64,000 bases of DNA from Streptomyces sp. ALI-76-A. GTDB lineage: Bacteria; Actinomycetota; Actinomycetes; Streptomycetales; Streptomycetaceae. Made by a program: the position numbers and the translations under genes. Each line of letters begins with the position of its first letter. Position 1 is the stretch's first letter. The notes beneath the pieces are model-generated. The model was not told where the DNA came from, searched no databases, and saw only the letters and a program-made list of their open reading frames with translations. The stretch is from contig NZ_JASVWB010000002.1 of the NCBI RefSeq assembly GCF_030287445.1, positions 620,001 through 684,000 of the forward strand, given 5' to 3'. Of this stretch, positions 32,860-40,513 are shown in pieces.

Positions 32860-34193
32860 CCACCGCCCAGTTGACCAGCCCCTACCAGCACTACGTCTAC
32901 GCCTACCCGCACAAGACCGCCTACCGCGGCCTGCCCGACCGCCCCTCGCTCGTCTCCCTGTGGGCGGCCGAAGCCAAGGACGCCCTCTCCCTCTACCTGC
33001 ACATACCGTTCTGTGAGGTCCGCTGCGGCTTCTGCAACCTGTTCACCCGCATCGGCGCCCCCGACGGCCTGACCGGCGCCTACCTGGACGCCCTGGAACG
33101 GCAGGCCGACGCCGTACGGAACGCGCTGGGTCACGAGGAGGACGTACGGTTCGCCACCGCGGCGTTCGGCGGCGGCACGCCCACCTTCCTCACCGCGGCC
33201 GAGCTGGAGCGTCTCTGCGACATCGCGGAGCACCGCATGGGCGCCGGCCTGCGCGCGATCCCGCTGTCGGTGGAGGCCTCACCGGCCACGGCCACCGCCG
33301 ACCGCCTCGCCGTCCTGGCGGACCGCGGGACGACCCGGCTGAGTCTGGGCGTCCAGAGCTTCGTCGACGCCGAGGCCCGGTCCGCCGTACGTCCGCAACG
33401 CCGCGCCGACGTCGAGGCCGCCCTCGCCCGCATCCGTGACACCCGCATCCCGGTCCTCAACATCGACCTCATCTACGGCATCGACGGCCAGACCGAACAG
33501 AGCTGGCGGCACTCCCTGGACGCGGCCCTCGCCTGGCGACCCGAGGAGCTGTACCTCTATCCGCTCTACGTCCGCCCGCTGACCGGCCTCGGCCGCCGCG
33601 GTGCCGACCACCTGCCCGACCCGGCCTGGGACGGGCAACGGCTGCGCCTGTACCGCGCGGGCCGCGACCACCTCCTCGCACACGGCTACACCCAGCAGTC
33701 CATGCGCATGTTCCGCCGCGCCGACGCCCCGCCGCAGGGCGCCGACGACTACGCCTGCCAGACCGACGGCATGATCGGCCTGGGCTGCGGCGCCCGCTCC
33801 TACACCTCCACCGTGCACTACTCCTTCGACTACGCCGTGGGCATGCACGAGATCCGCGGCATCATCGACGACTACGTCGCCACGTCCGACTTCAGCCGCG
33901 TCGAGGTCGGTTACCGCATGGACGGCCAGGAAGCGCGCCGCCGCCACCTGCTGCAGTCGCTCCTCCAGGCCGAGGGGCTTTCCGTCGGCGACTACCGCGC
34001 CCGCTTCGGCAGCGCCCCCGCCGACGAGTTCGGCCCGGAACTGCACCGCCTCGCCGACCGCGGCTGGCTGACCGGGACCGACTCCACGACCCTGCGGCTC
34101 ACACCCGAGGGCCTGGCGCACTCCGACGCCATCGGCCCGGAGCTGTTCTCCCCGACCGTACGGGCGGCCATGTCCGCCTACGAGAGGAAGTGA
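32856..34193 (+). CDS. STM4012-family radical SAM protein (HemW-like)
   Basis: The 445-residue protein carries the radical-SAM cluster motif CEVRCGFCN (Cys53, Cys57, Cys60) after LSLYLHIPF. It also has a GGGTPTFL glycine motif, LSLGVQSFVDAE and LNIDLIYGIDGQT. These are the coproporphyrinogen-dehydrogenase-like/HemW arrangement. The C-terminal HemN-type domain is present (YRMDGQEARRRHLLQSLL) and ends in a winged-helix-like region. HemN-like radical-SAM enzymes can act on porphyrins, transfer methyl groups or move heme; which applies is not known. Translationally coupled to the hydrolase gene upstream. Confidence 0.9.
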   Translation: MTTAQLTSPYQHYVYAYPHKTAYRGLPDRPSLVSLWAAEAKDALSLYLHIPFCEVRCGFCNLFTRIGAPDGLTGAYLDALERQADAVRNALGHEEDVRFATAAFGGGTPTFLTAAELERLCDIAEHRMGAGLRAIPLSVEASPATATADRLAVLADRGTTRLSLGVQSFVDAEARSAVRPQRRADVEAALARIRDTRIPVLNIDLIYGIDGQTEQSWRHSLDAALAWRPEELYLYPLYVRPLTGLGRRGADHLPDPAWDGQRLRLYRAGRDHLLAHGYTQQSMRMFRRADAPPQGADDYACQTDGMIGLGCGARSYTSTVHYSFDYAVGMHEIRGIIDDYVATSDFSRVEVGYRMDGQEARRRHLLQSLLQAEGLSVGDYRARFGSAPADEFGPELHRLADRGWLTGTDSTTLRLTPEGLAHSDAIGPELFSPTVRAAMSAYERK

Positions 34194-34203
34194 CCGTCCC
34201 GCC

Positions 34204-35142
34204 ATGGACCTGACCCTCCTCTACCGGGGCCCGCTCGCCTCCTGCGACTACGACTGCCCCTACTGCCCGTTCGCCAAGCGGCGCGACTCGACCGCGCGAC
34301 TCCGCGCCGACCGCGCCGCCCTGGAACGCTTCGCCCAGTGGGCCGGCGACCGGACCGACGACCGGCTCTCCCTCCTCTTCACCCCCTGGGGCGAGGGCCT
34401 GGTCCGCTCCTGGTACCGGCGCACCCTCGCGGAGCTGTCCCATCTCCCGCACATCCGCCGGGTGGCCATCCAGACGAACCTCAGCTGCCGCACCGACTGG
34501 CTGGCCGAGGCGGACGCCGACACCCTCGCCCTGTGGTGCACCTACCACCCGGGCCAGACGCCGTACGACCGCTTCCTCGCCAAGTGCCATGACCTGGCCG
34601 ACCGGGGGGTCCGCTTCAGTGTCGGCGTCGTCGGCCTGCCCGAGCACCTGGAGGCGGCCCGCCGCCTGCGCGCCGATCTGCCGGAACACGTCTACCTGTG
34701 GATCAACGCGGCCGAGGGGCACACCTACCAGGACGCCGACGCCGACACGTGGACCGCGCTCGACCCGCTGTTCCCCTACAGCCGCACCCCGCACACCAGC
34801 GCCGGTCTGCCCTGCCGCACCGGCGACTCGGTGATCTCGGTCGACGGCGACGGCACCGTCCGCCGCTGCCACTTCGTCCGCGCCGAACTGGGCAACCTCT
34901 ACGACGGCTCCTACCGGGCCGCCCTACGCCCCCGCCCCTGCCCCCTGACCACCTGTGACTGCCACATCGGCTACGTCCACCTCGAGACCCTGCCGCTGTA
35001 CGACGTCTTCGCGGGCGGAGTCCTGGAACGCGTCCCGGCCGCCCCACCCGAACGACGCCCGGTCGCCATCGGGCTGACTGCGACGAGCACGGTCGCCGGA
35101 GTGGCCAGCGCCACGGGGGAGGCGTGCGCCGCCGCGCGGTGA
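34204..35142 (+). CDS. STM4011-family radical SAM protein
   Basis: The 312-residue protein has the motif CDYDCPYCPF (Cys14, Cys18, Cys21) very near the N terminus. The usual TIM-barrel segments follow (LLFTPWGEGLVRSWY, RRVAIQTNLS and LWCTYHPGQT). Its C-terminal part contains further cysteines (LPCRTGDSVISVDGDG, RRCHFV, CPLTTCDCHIGYVHL), like the auxiliary-cluster region of SPASM or twitch proteins that modify peptides. The last 45 residues are low-complexity. It closes the operon; a 10-base gap separates it from the HemN-like gene. Peptide or protein modification is inferred, not shown. Confidence 0.9.
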   Translation: MDLTLLYRGPLASCDYDCPYCPFAKRRDSTARLRADRAALERFAQWAGDRTDDRLSLLFTPWGEGLVRSWYRRTLAELSHLPHIRRVAIQTNLSCRTDWLAEADADTLALWCTYHPGQTPYDRFLAKCHDLADRGVRFSVGVVGLPEHLEAARRLRADLPEHVYLWINAAEGHTYQDADADTWTALDPLFPYSRTPHTSAGLPCRTGDSVISVDGDGTVRRCHFVRAELGNLYDGSYRAALRPRPCPLTTCDCHIGYVHLETLPLYDVFAGGVLERVPAAPPERRPVAIGLTATSTVAGVASATGEACAAAR

Positions 35143-35177
35143 ACACACCGGGCGCCCGTCCCTGACCAGGTATGCCC

Positions 35178-35801
35178 TCAGATCCGGAGGCCGGAGGGGA
35201 AGCCGGTCCAGCGGAGCTCCTCGGGAAGGTGCCCCAGGTCGTTGTAGAAGAGGACGGAAGCGGGCCGGCCGGGGGCGTAGCGGATGACGGTCAGGGCGGC
35301 GTTGGCGTGGTCGAGGCCCATCCACCGCCACTTCGGCGCGTCAAGGGCGTCCCGGACGAGCCAGCCGATGAGGAAGTTGTGGGTGACGACGAGTTCGTGG
35401 CGAGGTTCGGCGGCGCGCACTGGTCCCGTGAACCGGGTGAGGGCTCTCCGGGCCAGCTCCGGACCGTCTTCCCGTTCCTCGGCCGGGAACTGGAGCAGAC
35501 GGCTGAGCATCGCGTCGGCCGACTGTGCAGGCAGTTCCTCCTTCTGAGGCATGTAGGGGATGTAGTCACCGGCCGACTCCGACGACCGGATGGACACGTT
35601 GTCCAGCTGGTCACGGATCAGCCGTGCCGTCTCGGCCGCTCGCGGGAGTGGGCCGTGACAGATCGCCGAGATCGGGCCGCGTTGAAGCCGTGCGTCGAGC
35701 AGCGCGGCCTGACGACGACCCTTGTCGGTCAGCTGCTTCTCGTCCGGCGAAGCCTCGGCGTGCCGTGCCAGGTAGAGGTAACGCGTGGCTGTGCCTGTCA
35801 C
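35178..35801 (-). CDS. Histidine phosphatase family protein
   Basis: The 207-residue protein starts with GTG 35801 (VTGTATRYLYLARHAEASP), preceded by GGAGGACC. The catalytic RHAE motif, ICHGPLPRAAETARLI and the second-histidine segment HELVVTHNFLIGWLV are all present, so it should be an active phosphoglycerate-mutase-like phosphatase. The residues around the active site do not single out a substrate. It is convergent with the STM401x-like operon and unrelated to its promoters. Confidence 0.88.
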   Translation of the reverse strand: MTGTATRYLYLARHAEASPDEKQLTDKGRRQAALLDARLQRGPISAICHGPLPRAAETARLIRDQLDNVSIRSSESAGDYIPYMPQKEELPAQSADAMLSRLLQFPAEEREDGPELARRALTRFTGPVRAAEPRHELVVTHNFLIGWLVRDALDAPKWRWMGLDHANAALTVIRYAPGRPASVLFYNDLGHLPEELRWTGFPSGLRI

Positions 35802-35957
35802 GGGCGAGGTCCTCCAGCAGGTCGATCTTGCGGATGCCCACACGGACGGTCCACGGCGCCGCACGGTTCCGCCGTCGAGGGGGAGGACAGCCCACTGACC
35901 ACGGGCTCGGCCGGAGACCGATCGTGCCGGTCCACTGCCAGGGCCCAGGGAGTTCTC

Positions 35958-36176
35958 ATGTCGGCCGGCGGGGCCTCGCTGACATCCGTCGCCGCCTTCG
36001 TGGTGATCGTGCTCGGTGCGATCACTGTGCTGAAGCTGCTCAGTGTTTCGCGCGGAGGCAACTGGCAGCGCCCCGAGGTGGCTTGCCCGCCAGGCGAGAC
36101 AGCATGGCGGGCTCCGCGTGCCGTGAACACCGGCTGGAGGAGTCTGCACGAGGTCGGATCAGGACTGCGTGTCTGA
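35958..36176 (+). CDS. Small single-pass membrane protein
   Basis: The 72-residue frame starts MSAGGASLTSVAAFVVIVLG after a GGGAG site. One hydrophobic helix (residues 8-30) is followed by a basic, soluble tail. Its last 18 bases overlap the 3' end of the convergent lipoprotein gene. Codon use is normal up to the helix and less so in the tail, so the real stop may have been displaced. Function unknown. Confidence 0.45.
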   Translation: MSAGGASLTSVAAFVVIVLGAITVLKLLSVSRGGNWQRPEVACPPGETAWRAPRAVNTGWRSLHEVGSGLRV

Positions 36177-36899
36177 GGCGTCGACGATCTCGCTCCGGGG
36201 CGGCTGCTGCACCGTGACCTTCTCGCCGTAGTCGTCGAAGGTCACGCTGCTGTCCTCGGAGCCCTTGGTCGCGGCCTTCAGGATGTAGGGCTCTCCCTCG
36301 GTGGCGACCTGCATGCTGATGTGGCTGCCTTCTTGGTCCTTCTCCAGGGTGAGGGCGTCCTCGCCGTCCACCTCGGTCGTTTCCCCGCGTTTCAGGCCCT
36401 GCCGTTCGGTCTTGTCCTGGTCCATGGAGGCGAGGAACCGCTTCTTGTCGCAGAAGGCGGCATCCGGCCCGTCCGCGGGCGCCGCGACCCACTTGCCCGC
36501 CAGCTTGCCGGCGAGCCGCTCGCCCCGCTTGACGTCACCGCCGCTCGCGCGTGCCGAGTTGGTCCAGAAGGCCCGGTCACCCTTGATCAGGACGTCACCG
36601 CCCTCACTGCGCAGCAACTCCGCGCGGCCGCCGTCCCCGCTGATGGTCCCGGTGCAGTTGCCCTGGTCGTCCACTCGGATGTCGAGTTCGACGGTGCTCG
36701 ACCCGTTGGCCTGCGCGGTCCCCTTCATGTGGACGGAGGAGGCCTTCTCGGTAGCAGTCACCGCCCTGGCCGCGATGTCATCGGCCTTCTGCCCCGAGAA
36801 GGCCTCCTCGTCGGAGTCACCTCCGCACCCGCAGACGAGCAGCACCCCAGCGGAGAGCGCACCGAGTAATGAGGAGGTCCGCATCCTGGACATCACCAT
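36159..36899 (-). CDS. Putative lipoprotein
   Basis: The 246-residue protein begins MVMSRMRTSSLLGALSAG and has a lipobox-like LLVCGC at residues 20-26, so it should be lipidated and anchored outside the membrane. The mature part has DDIAARAVTATEKASSVHMK and several beta strands as in LppX/LolA-like Streptomyces lipoproteins of unknown role; the lipoprotein remnant at 16082 belongs to the same broad type. Two starts fit: ATG 36899, with AAGGGG, and ATG 36947, with AGGAG. The former gives a standard signal length. Confidence 0.82.
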   Translation of the reverse strand: MVMSRMRTSSLLGALSAGVLLVCGCGGDSDEEAFSGQKADDIAARAVTATEKASSVHMKGTAQANGSSTVELDIRVDDQGNCTGTISGDGGRAELLRSEGGDVLIKGDRAFWTNSARASGGDVKRGERLAGKLAGKWVAAPADGPDAAFCDKKRFLASMDQDKTERQGLKRGETTEVDGEDALTLEKDQEGSHISMQVATEGEPYILKAATKGSEDSSVTFDDYGEKVTVQQPPRSEIVDASDTQS

Positions 36900-37210
36900 G
36901 TTCCAGCCCCTTCCGGCCGGCCTGCGCCGGCCATGCATGCCGTTCATGTCCTGCTCCTGCCTTGCCCTGTGACGCCCGCGCGTTCCGGACGCAGTAGCCC
37001 GGATACCCCCAAGTCCCGCTTGTGCACGGCCACTTCGCAGGGCGTGGCCACACGACCGCGGACGCCGACAGCGCGGCCCCAGCCGAGTCGAATGCCTCTC
37101 CGGCCCGGACGCGTGAGGTCCCACCGTGGGGAACCGGATTCCCGCGACCGGCGAAGTACAGGTGAAAGCCCAAGCCGTCAGAGCGTTCGCATCAAACGAA
37201 AGGAGCCCCG

Positions 37211-37828
37211 ATGACCGTCGAACCAGGCGTCAGGATGGGGCAGGACAGTGACGCCTCGGTGATCGAACGGTCGTGGGATGAGCCCGAGGCATTCGCCGTG
37301 CTCTTCGACCGCCACGCTGACTCGGTGCACAGATACGCCGCTCGCCGACTCGGTGCGGAGGCGGCCGAGGACGTGATGGCGGAGACGTTCACCACCGCGT
37401 TCCAGCAGCGCTTCCGGTACAACACGGTGCTGGCCGACGCACGCCCATGGCTGTTCGGTATCGCGACCAACCTCATAGGCCGTCACCGGCGCGCCGAAGC
37501 CCGGCGGCTGAAGGCGCTCGGACGGCTGCCTTCGGCAGCCCCTGGCGACCAGGCCGAGGAGACGGTCGCGGACCGGGTGGCAGCGCGGGTCAGCGCACAG
37601 GCGGTGGGCCGCCAACTGGCAGGCGCCCTGGGGAGGTTGCCCCCCCGGCACCGGGACGTGCTGTTGCTGGTCGCCTGGGCCGACCTCGGCTACGAGGAGG
37701 TCGCCCGCGCCCTCGGGGTGCCGGTGGGGACGGTCCGGTCGCGGCTGCACAGGGCTCGCAGAAAGGTTCGTGAGGCATTGGGCGGATCCGATCCGACTGC
37801 TCTCCGAGAGGAATCCGACGATGAATGA
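37211..37828 (+). CDS. ECF-family RNA polymerase sigma factor
   Basis: The 205-residue protein has sigma region 2 (AFAVLFDRHADSVHRYAARR, EDVMAETFTTAFQ, ARPWLFGIATNLIGRHRR) and region 4 (ALGRLPPRHRDVLLLVAWAD, YEEVARALGVPVGTVRSRL). Region 3 is missing, as in extracytoplasmic-function sigma factors. It is coupled by an 8-base overlap to a membrane protein gene that resembles the partners of such sigma factors, so the pair is expected to form a sigma/anti-sigma-like unit responding to an envelope signal. The promoter it recognises was not identified. Confidence 0.93.
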   Translation: MTVEPGVRMGQDSDASVIERSWDEPEAFAVLFDRHADSVHRYAARRLGAEAAEDVMAETFTTAFQQRFRYNTVLADARPWLFGIATNLIGRHRRAEARRLKALGRLPSAAPGDQAEETVADRVAARVSAQAVGRQLAGALGRLPPRHRDVLLLVAWADLGYEEVARALGVPVGTVRSRLHRARRKVREALGGSDPTALREESDDE

Positions 37829-38762
37829 CCTCAAGCTCCTGAGGGAGTGGGACGGGGACGCGCCGCCCCTGGCGGACGACGTCCGCGCCCGGGCCCGCCT
37901 GCGCCTGCACCAGGCGATGCGGGCTCCCGCCGCTCCCGCGTCCGTTCGCCGCCGTCCGCTGCTGCGGATGGCGGTGGCCGGTGTGGCCGCGGCCGCGGTC
38001 GCCACCACCGTGGTGATCGCCGACGACCCGGGGACCTCGCCGCCCACCCGGCCGGTGAGCGCGACCACCGTGCTGCGGGGGGCGGCGGCCGAGGAACGCA
38101 GGCTCGAGAAGCCGATCGCGCCGCGCGACGACCAGTTCATCTACACCAAGGAGATCATCGAGGAAACCCCGGTCGGTGGCGGGCGGAGCAAGACGTACGT
38201 CGACGAGAGCTGGAACTCGGTCGACGGCTCCAAGAGGTCCTACGTCAGCGAGCTGGGTCACACCCAGTGGGTCCCGCCGGACAAGCCCGGTGCGCGCGCC
38301 TGGCCGCCGCGCAGGTGGTCGCTGCTGAAGCAGCTGCCCACCGATCCGGACAAGCTGTCGATCGCTCTGCGCGACGTGAGCGGGAAGCCGGACTACGGTC
38401 GGCCGATGAAGGCCGACGACTGGCCGATGGTCCACACCTTCCTCTCCGGCCTGCTCCACGCCCCGGCCCTGCCGAAGGGACTGCGCCCCGCCGCGTTCGA
38501 AGCCCTCGCCGCCGTACCGGGGGTCAAGGTGCTGCCCGGCCGGCCGGACGTGGACGGCCGCCCCGGCATCGGCATCCAGTACGTGGGCCCGCCCGGGACT
38601 CCCTGGGAGGACGGTGAACAGGTGCTGATCTTCGACGCGAAGACGTACCAGTACCTCGGCACGCGTGACCAGCGCAAGGAGAAGCTGGGATCGACGACCT
38701 ACAAGCAGTGGTCGTACGTGGCCGCCCACGGCGTGGTGGACCGAGTGGGGCAACGCCCCTGA
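37821..38762 (+). CDS. CU044_5270-family membrane-anchored protein
   Basis: The 313-residue protein starts MNDLKLLREWDGDAPPLADD, a cytoplasmic N-terminal part of about 45 residues. One transmembrane helix follows (LLRMAVAGVAAAAVATTVVI), then a large extracellular domain containing QFIYTKEIIEETPVGGG, SYVSELGHTQWVPPD and VLIFDAKTYQYLGTR. These are hallmarks of the CU044_5270 family, regularly encoded next to ECF sigma factors in actinobacteria and likely to act as anti-sigma factors. It begins inside the sigma gene. A perfect bidirectional hairpin follows. Confidence 0.88.
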   Translation: MNDLKLLREWDGDAPPLADDVRARARLRLHQAMRAPAAPASVRRRPLLRMAVAGVAAAAVATTVVIADDPGTSPPTRPVSATTVLRGAAAEERRLEKPIAPRDDQFIYTKEIIEETPVGGGRSKTYVDESWNSVDGSKRSYVSELGHTQWVPPDKPGARAWPPRRWSLLKQLPTDPDKLSIALRDVSGKPDYGRPMKADDWPMVHTFLSGLLHAPALPKGLRPAAFEALAAVPGVKVLPGRPDVDGRPGIGIQYVGPPGTPWEDGEQVLIFDAKTYQYLGTRDQRKEKLGSTTYKQWSYVAAHGVVDRVGQRP

Positions 38763-38788
38763 GCGACTGCCCGCAGCGGGCCCTCGCA

Positions 38789-38825
38789 CCGCTCGGTGCC
38801 CGGTGACTCACCGGGCACCGAGCGG
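38789..38825. terminator. Perfect 16-bp stem bidirectional terminator
   Basis: CCGCTCGGTGCCCGGT and its exact complement flank GACTC. It lies between the convergent ends of the ECF operon and the gene at 38913, so it can stop both. Confidence 0.88.
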
Positions 38826-38912
38826 TCGGGCGGGCTCCCGCGGCGCCATCGCCGAACCGGCTCCAGCGGCACCCGGTACGGCACCCCGCTGTCCCTGCTC
38901 GGCCGTCCCCGC

Positions 38913-39338
38913 TCAGCCACCGGTCGCGGCCGTCACCGTCGCGGGGTCCTCGCCGGTCAGTTCCACGATGCGGTGCGGCGGTACGCCCGCGGCCAGGGCG
39001 CGCGCGATCAGGCCGTCCCGGTCGTCCGCGTAGTCGCGGTAGGCGAGCAGCTCTTCCTCGACCCGGGCGATCGTCTCCGGGGCGAGCCGGTGACGCACCC
39101 GGATTAGTTCCTCGTCACTCAGCGGGACCGGCAGGCGCTCCGCGCCCTCGGGGACGGATCCCCTCTCCTCCGGTGGCAGCACCCGCAGCTCCGGGGATGT
39201 GGGGGTGCTTCCCTGAGCGTCCAGCCATGCCCGCACCGCGGGAGTCTCCATGCAGGCGAGGTCGCCCACGGCGGCCGGAGGCACACCGAGGGGCATGGCC
39301 GCGTCGTCAAGCAGGAACAGGTAGGCGTCGTCGGTCAT
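38913..39338 (-). CDS. Hypothetical cytoplasmic protein (DUF6003-like)
   Basis: The 141-residue product starts MTDDAYLFLLDDAAMPLGVP after AAGGAG. It is mostly helical with no membrane segment, and ends with a helix-turn-helix-like segment AAGVPPHRIVELTGEDPATV that could bind DNA or protein. I associate the N-terminal pattern with DUF6003, a Streptomyces family of unknown function, but only with moderate certainty. It stands alone on the minus strand. Confidence 0.7.
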   Translation of the reverse strand: MTDDAYLFLLDDAAMPLGVPPAAVGDLACMETPAVRAWLDAQGSTPTSPELRVLPPEERGSVPEGAERLPVPLSDEELIRVRHRLAPETIARVEEELLAYRDYADDRDGLIARALAAGVPPHRIVELTGEDPATVTAATGG

Positions 39339-39486
39339 CCTCGGCTCCTTCTCAACGGGATCGATCGACGTCCCTTTACCCCACCGCACCCGGATTACCG
39401 CCCCCACCGAGCCGAGTCACTCCGACGGACCGCCGGCGCCGCGCGGCCACCCGACCGTCTCTCCCCCGGTCACCCGGGATCGCGGT

Positions 39487-39521
39487 GCGAGGAGCGAGGA
39501 GCGAGGAGCGAGGAGCGAGGA
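39487..39521. repeat. Heptamer GCGAGGA repeated five times
   Basis: Five perfect tandem copies of GCGAGGA lie between two convergently or divergently read genes, outside any coding frame. It is the second 7-bp array in the window after TGAGACC at 20634. Confidence 0.9.
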
Positions 39522-39568
39522 GCAGCAGAGGGTCGGAGGGGCTTCCTGCCCCTCCGGTCAGGGCGCGC

Positions 39569-39970
39569 TCAACCGGCACCCCAGAAAGCGTCCTCGGCGT
39601 GCTGGTCGGCGGAGAAGAGCCACACCTCCATGATCTTGTCGCCTTCCACCCTGAGCAGGTCGACGCCGTCCATCGCCATCTCGGCGCCGTCGCGCCGCGC
39701 CGAGAAGCGGACGGGCATGGCGGCCAGCGCGCCGTTGACCATGGGGTCGCCCGTCAGTCTGAGTTCGAAGGTTCCCTGCGTGGCGGCCATCTGGGCACCG
39801 AGCATCCCGTTGACCGCGGCCATGCCGCGGTAGGTGCCGGACACCGCGTTGTCGCCGGGCTGGTGCCACACGATGTCCTCGGCGAACATGCCCGCCACCG
39901 CGGCGAAGTCCTTGGCCGACACCGCGTCGGCGTACCGACGGGCCACCGTGAGCGTGGTAATGGACTCCAT
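39569..39970 (-). CDS. NTF2/SnoaL-like ester-cyclase-fold protein
   Basis: The 133-residue protein starts MESITTLTVARRYADAVSAK. It is a SnoaL/NTF2-like alpha+beta barrel: FAAVAGMFAEDIVWHQPGDN, YRGMAAVNGMLGAQMAATQG, FELRLTGDPMVNGALAAMPV and KIMEVWLFSADQHAEDAFW. Such proteins can be isomerases, cyclases or ligand-binding proteins; the conserved WHQPGDN segment is frequent in those beside HxlR regulators. ATG 39970 is favoured by AAGGAG upstream. It is divergent from an HxlR repressor gene with a shared operator. Confidence 0.85.
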   Translation of the reverse strand: MESITTLTVARRYADAVSAKDFAAVAGMFAEDIVWHQPGDNAVSGTYRGMAAVNGMLGAQMAATQGTFELRLTGDPMVNGALAAMPVRFSARRDGAEMAMDGVDLLRVEGDKIMEVWLFSADQHAEDAFWGAG

Positions 39971-40017
39971 CTCGATCTTCTCCTTCATAGATTCTTGCTG
40001 GTGGAGACCTATACTCA

Positions 40018-40052
40018 CCATCGGTAACCAGTCACCTCAACGTAACCGATGG
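40018..40052. promoter_or_regulatory. Operator between NTF2-like and HxlR genes
   Basis: CCATCGGT (40018-40025) and ACCGATGG (40045-40052) form an inverted repeat over a 19-base spacer, which also holds two copies of GTAAC. This fits an HxlR dimer controlling both divergent genes. Confidence 0.6.
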
Positions 40053-40056
40053 AAGA

Positions 40057-40434
40057 ATGTGGCGCGTGTCACAACACCCGGAACTCAATGTCCTCACGGC
40101 GACCTGCCCCTCCCGCACGTCACTGGCCCGCATCGCCAACAAATGGACGGCGATGGTGGTGATCGCACTGAGCGGGGGCAGCATGCGCTTCGGTGACCTG
40201 CGCACCACGGTCGAGGGCATCAGCGCCAAGGTCCTCACCGAGACCCTGCGGGACCTGGAACGCGACGGGCTGGTCGCCCGGCACGCCTACGCCGAGATGC
40301 CGCCAAGGGTGGAGTACGAACTCACCGATCTGGGACGCACCCTGGACGCGCCTCTGCGGGCGTTGGGCCGCTGGGCCGAGGAACACGCTGTCGAGGTGAT
40401 CGCGGCACGCGAGACCTACGACGCGCGCCCCTGA
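40057..40434 (+). CDS. HxlR-family winged-helix regulator
   Basis: The 125-residue protein has the HxlR pattern: a cysteine near the N terminus (LTATCPSRTSLARIANKW), the recognition region RFGDLRTTVEGISAKVLTET, and LRDLERDGLVARHAYAEMPP with the wing VEYELTDLG. HxlR proteins often sense electrophiles or oxidants through that N-terminal cysteine and control a divergent redox or detoxification gene. Here the divergent gene encodes an NTF2-like protein. The short leader suggests a start at or near the operator edge. Confidence 0.92.
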   Translation: MWRVSQHPELNVLTATCPSRTSLARIANKWTAMVVIALSGGSMRFGDLRTTVEGISAKVLTETLRDLERDGLVARHAYAEMPPRVEYELTDLGRTLDAPLRALGRWAEEHAVEVIAARETYDARP

Positions 40435-40513
40435 CCCCCGCGCGCCGCGGCGACATCGGCACGGAGCCCTGACCGCAACCGCGGGCGACGACGGGACCGG
40501 CCGGACAGCACAC

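Noticed and set aside
29914..35142. Short RiPP precursor gene within the STM401x operon
   Set aside because: All genes overlap or are separated by ten bases or fewer, leaving no space for a precursor; a precursor elsewhere cannot be excluded.
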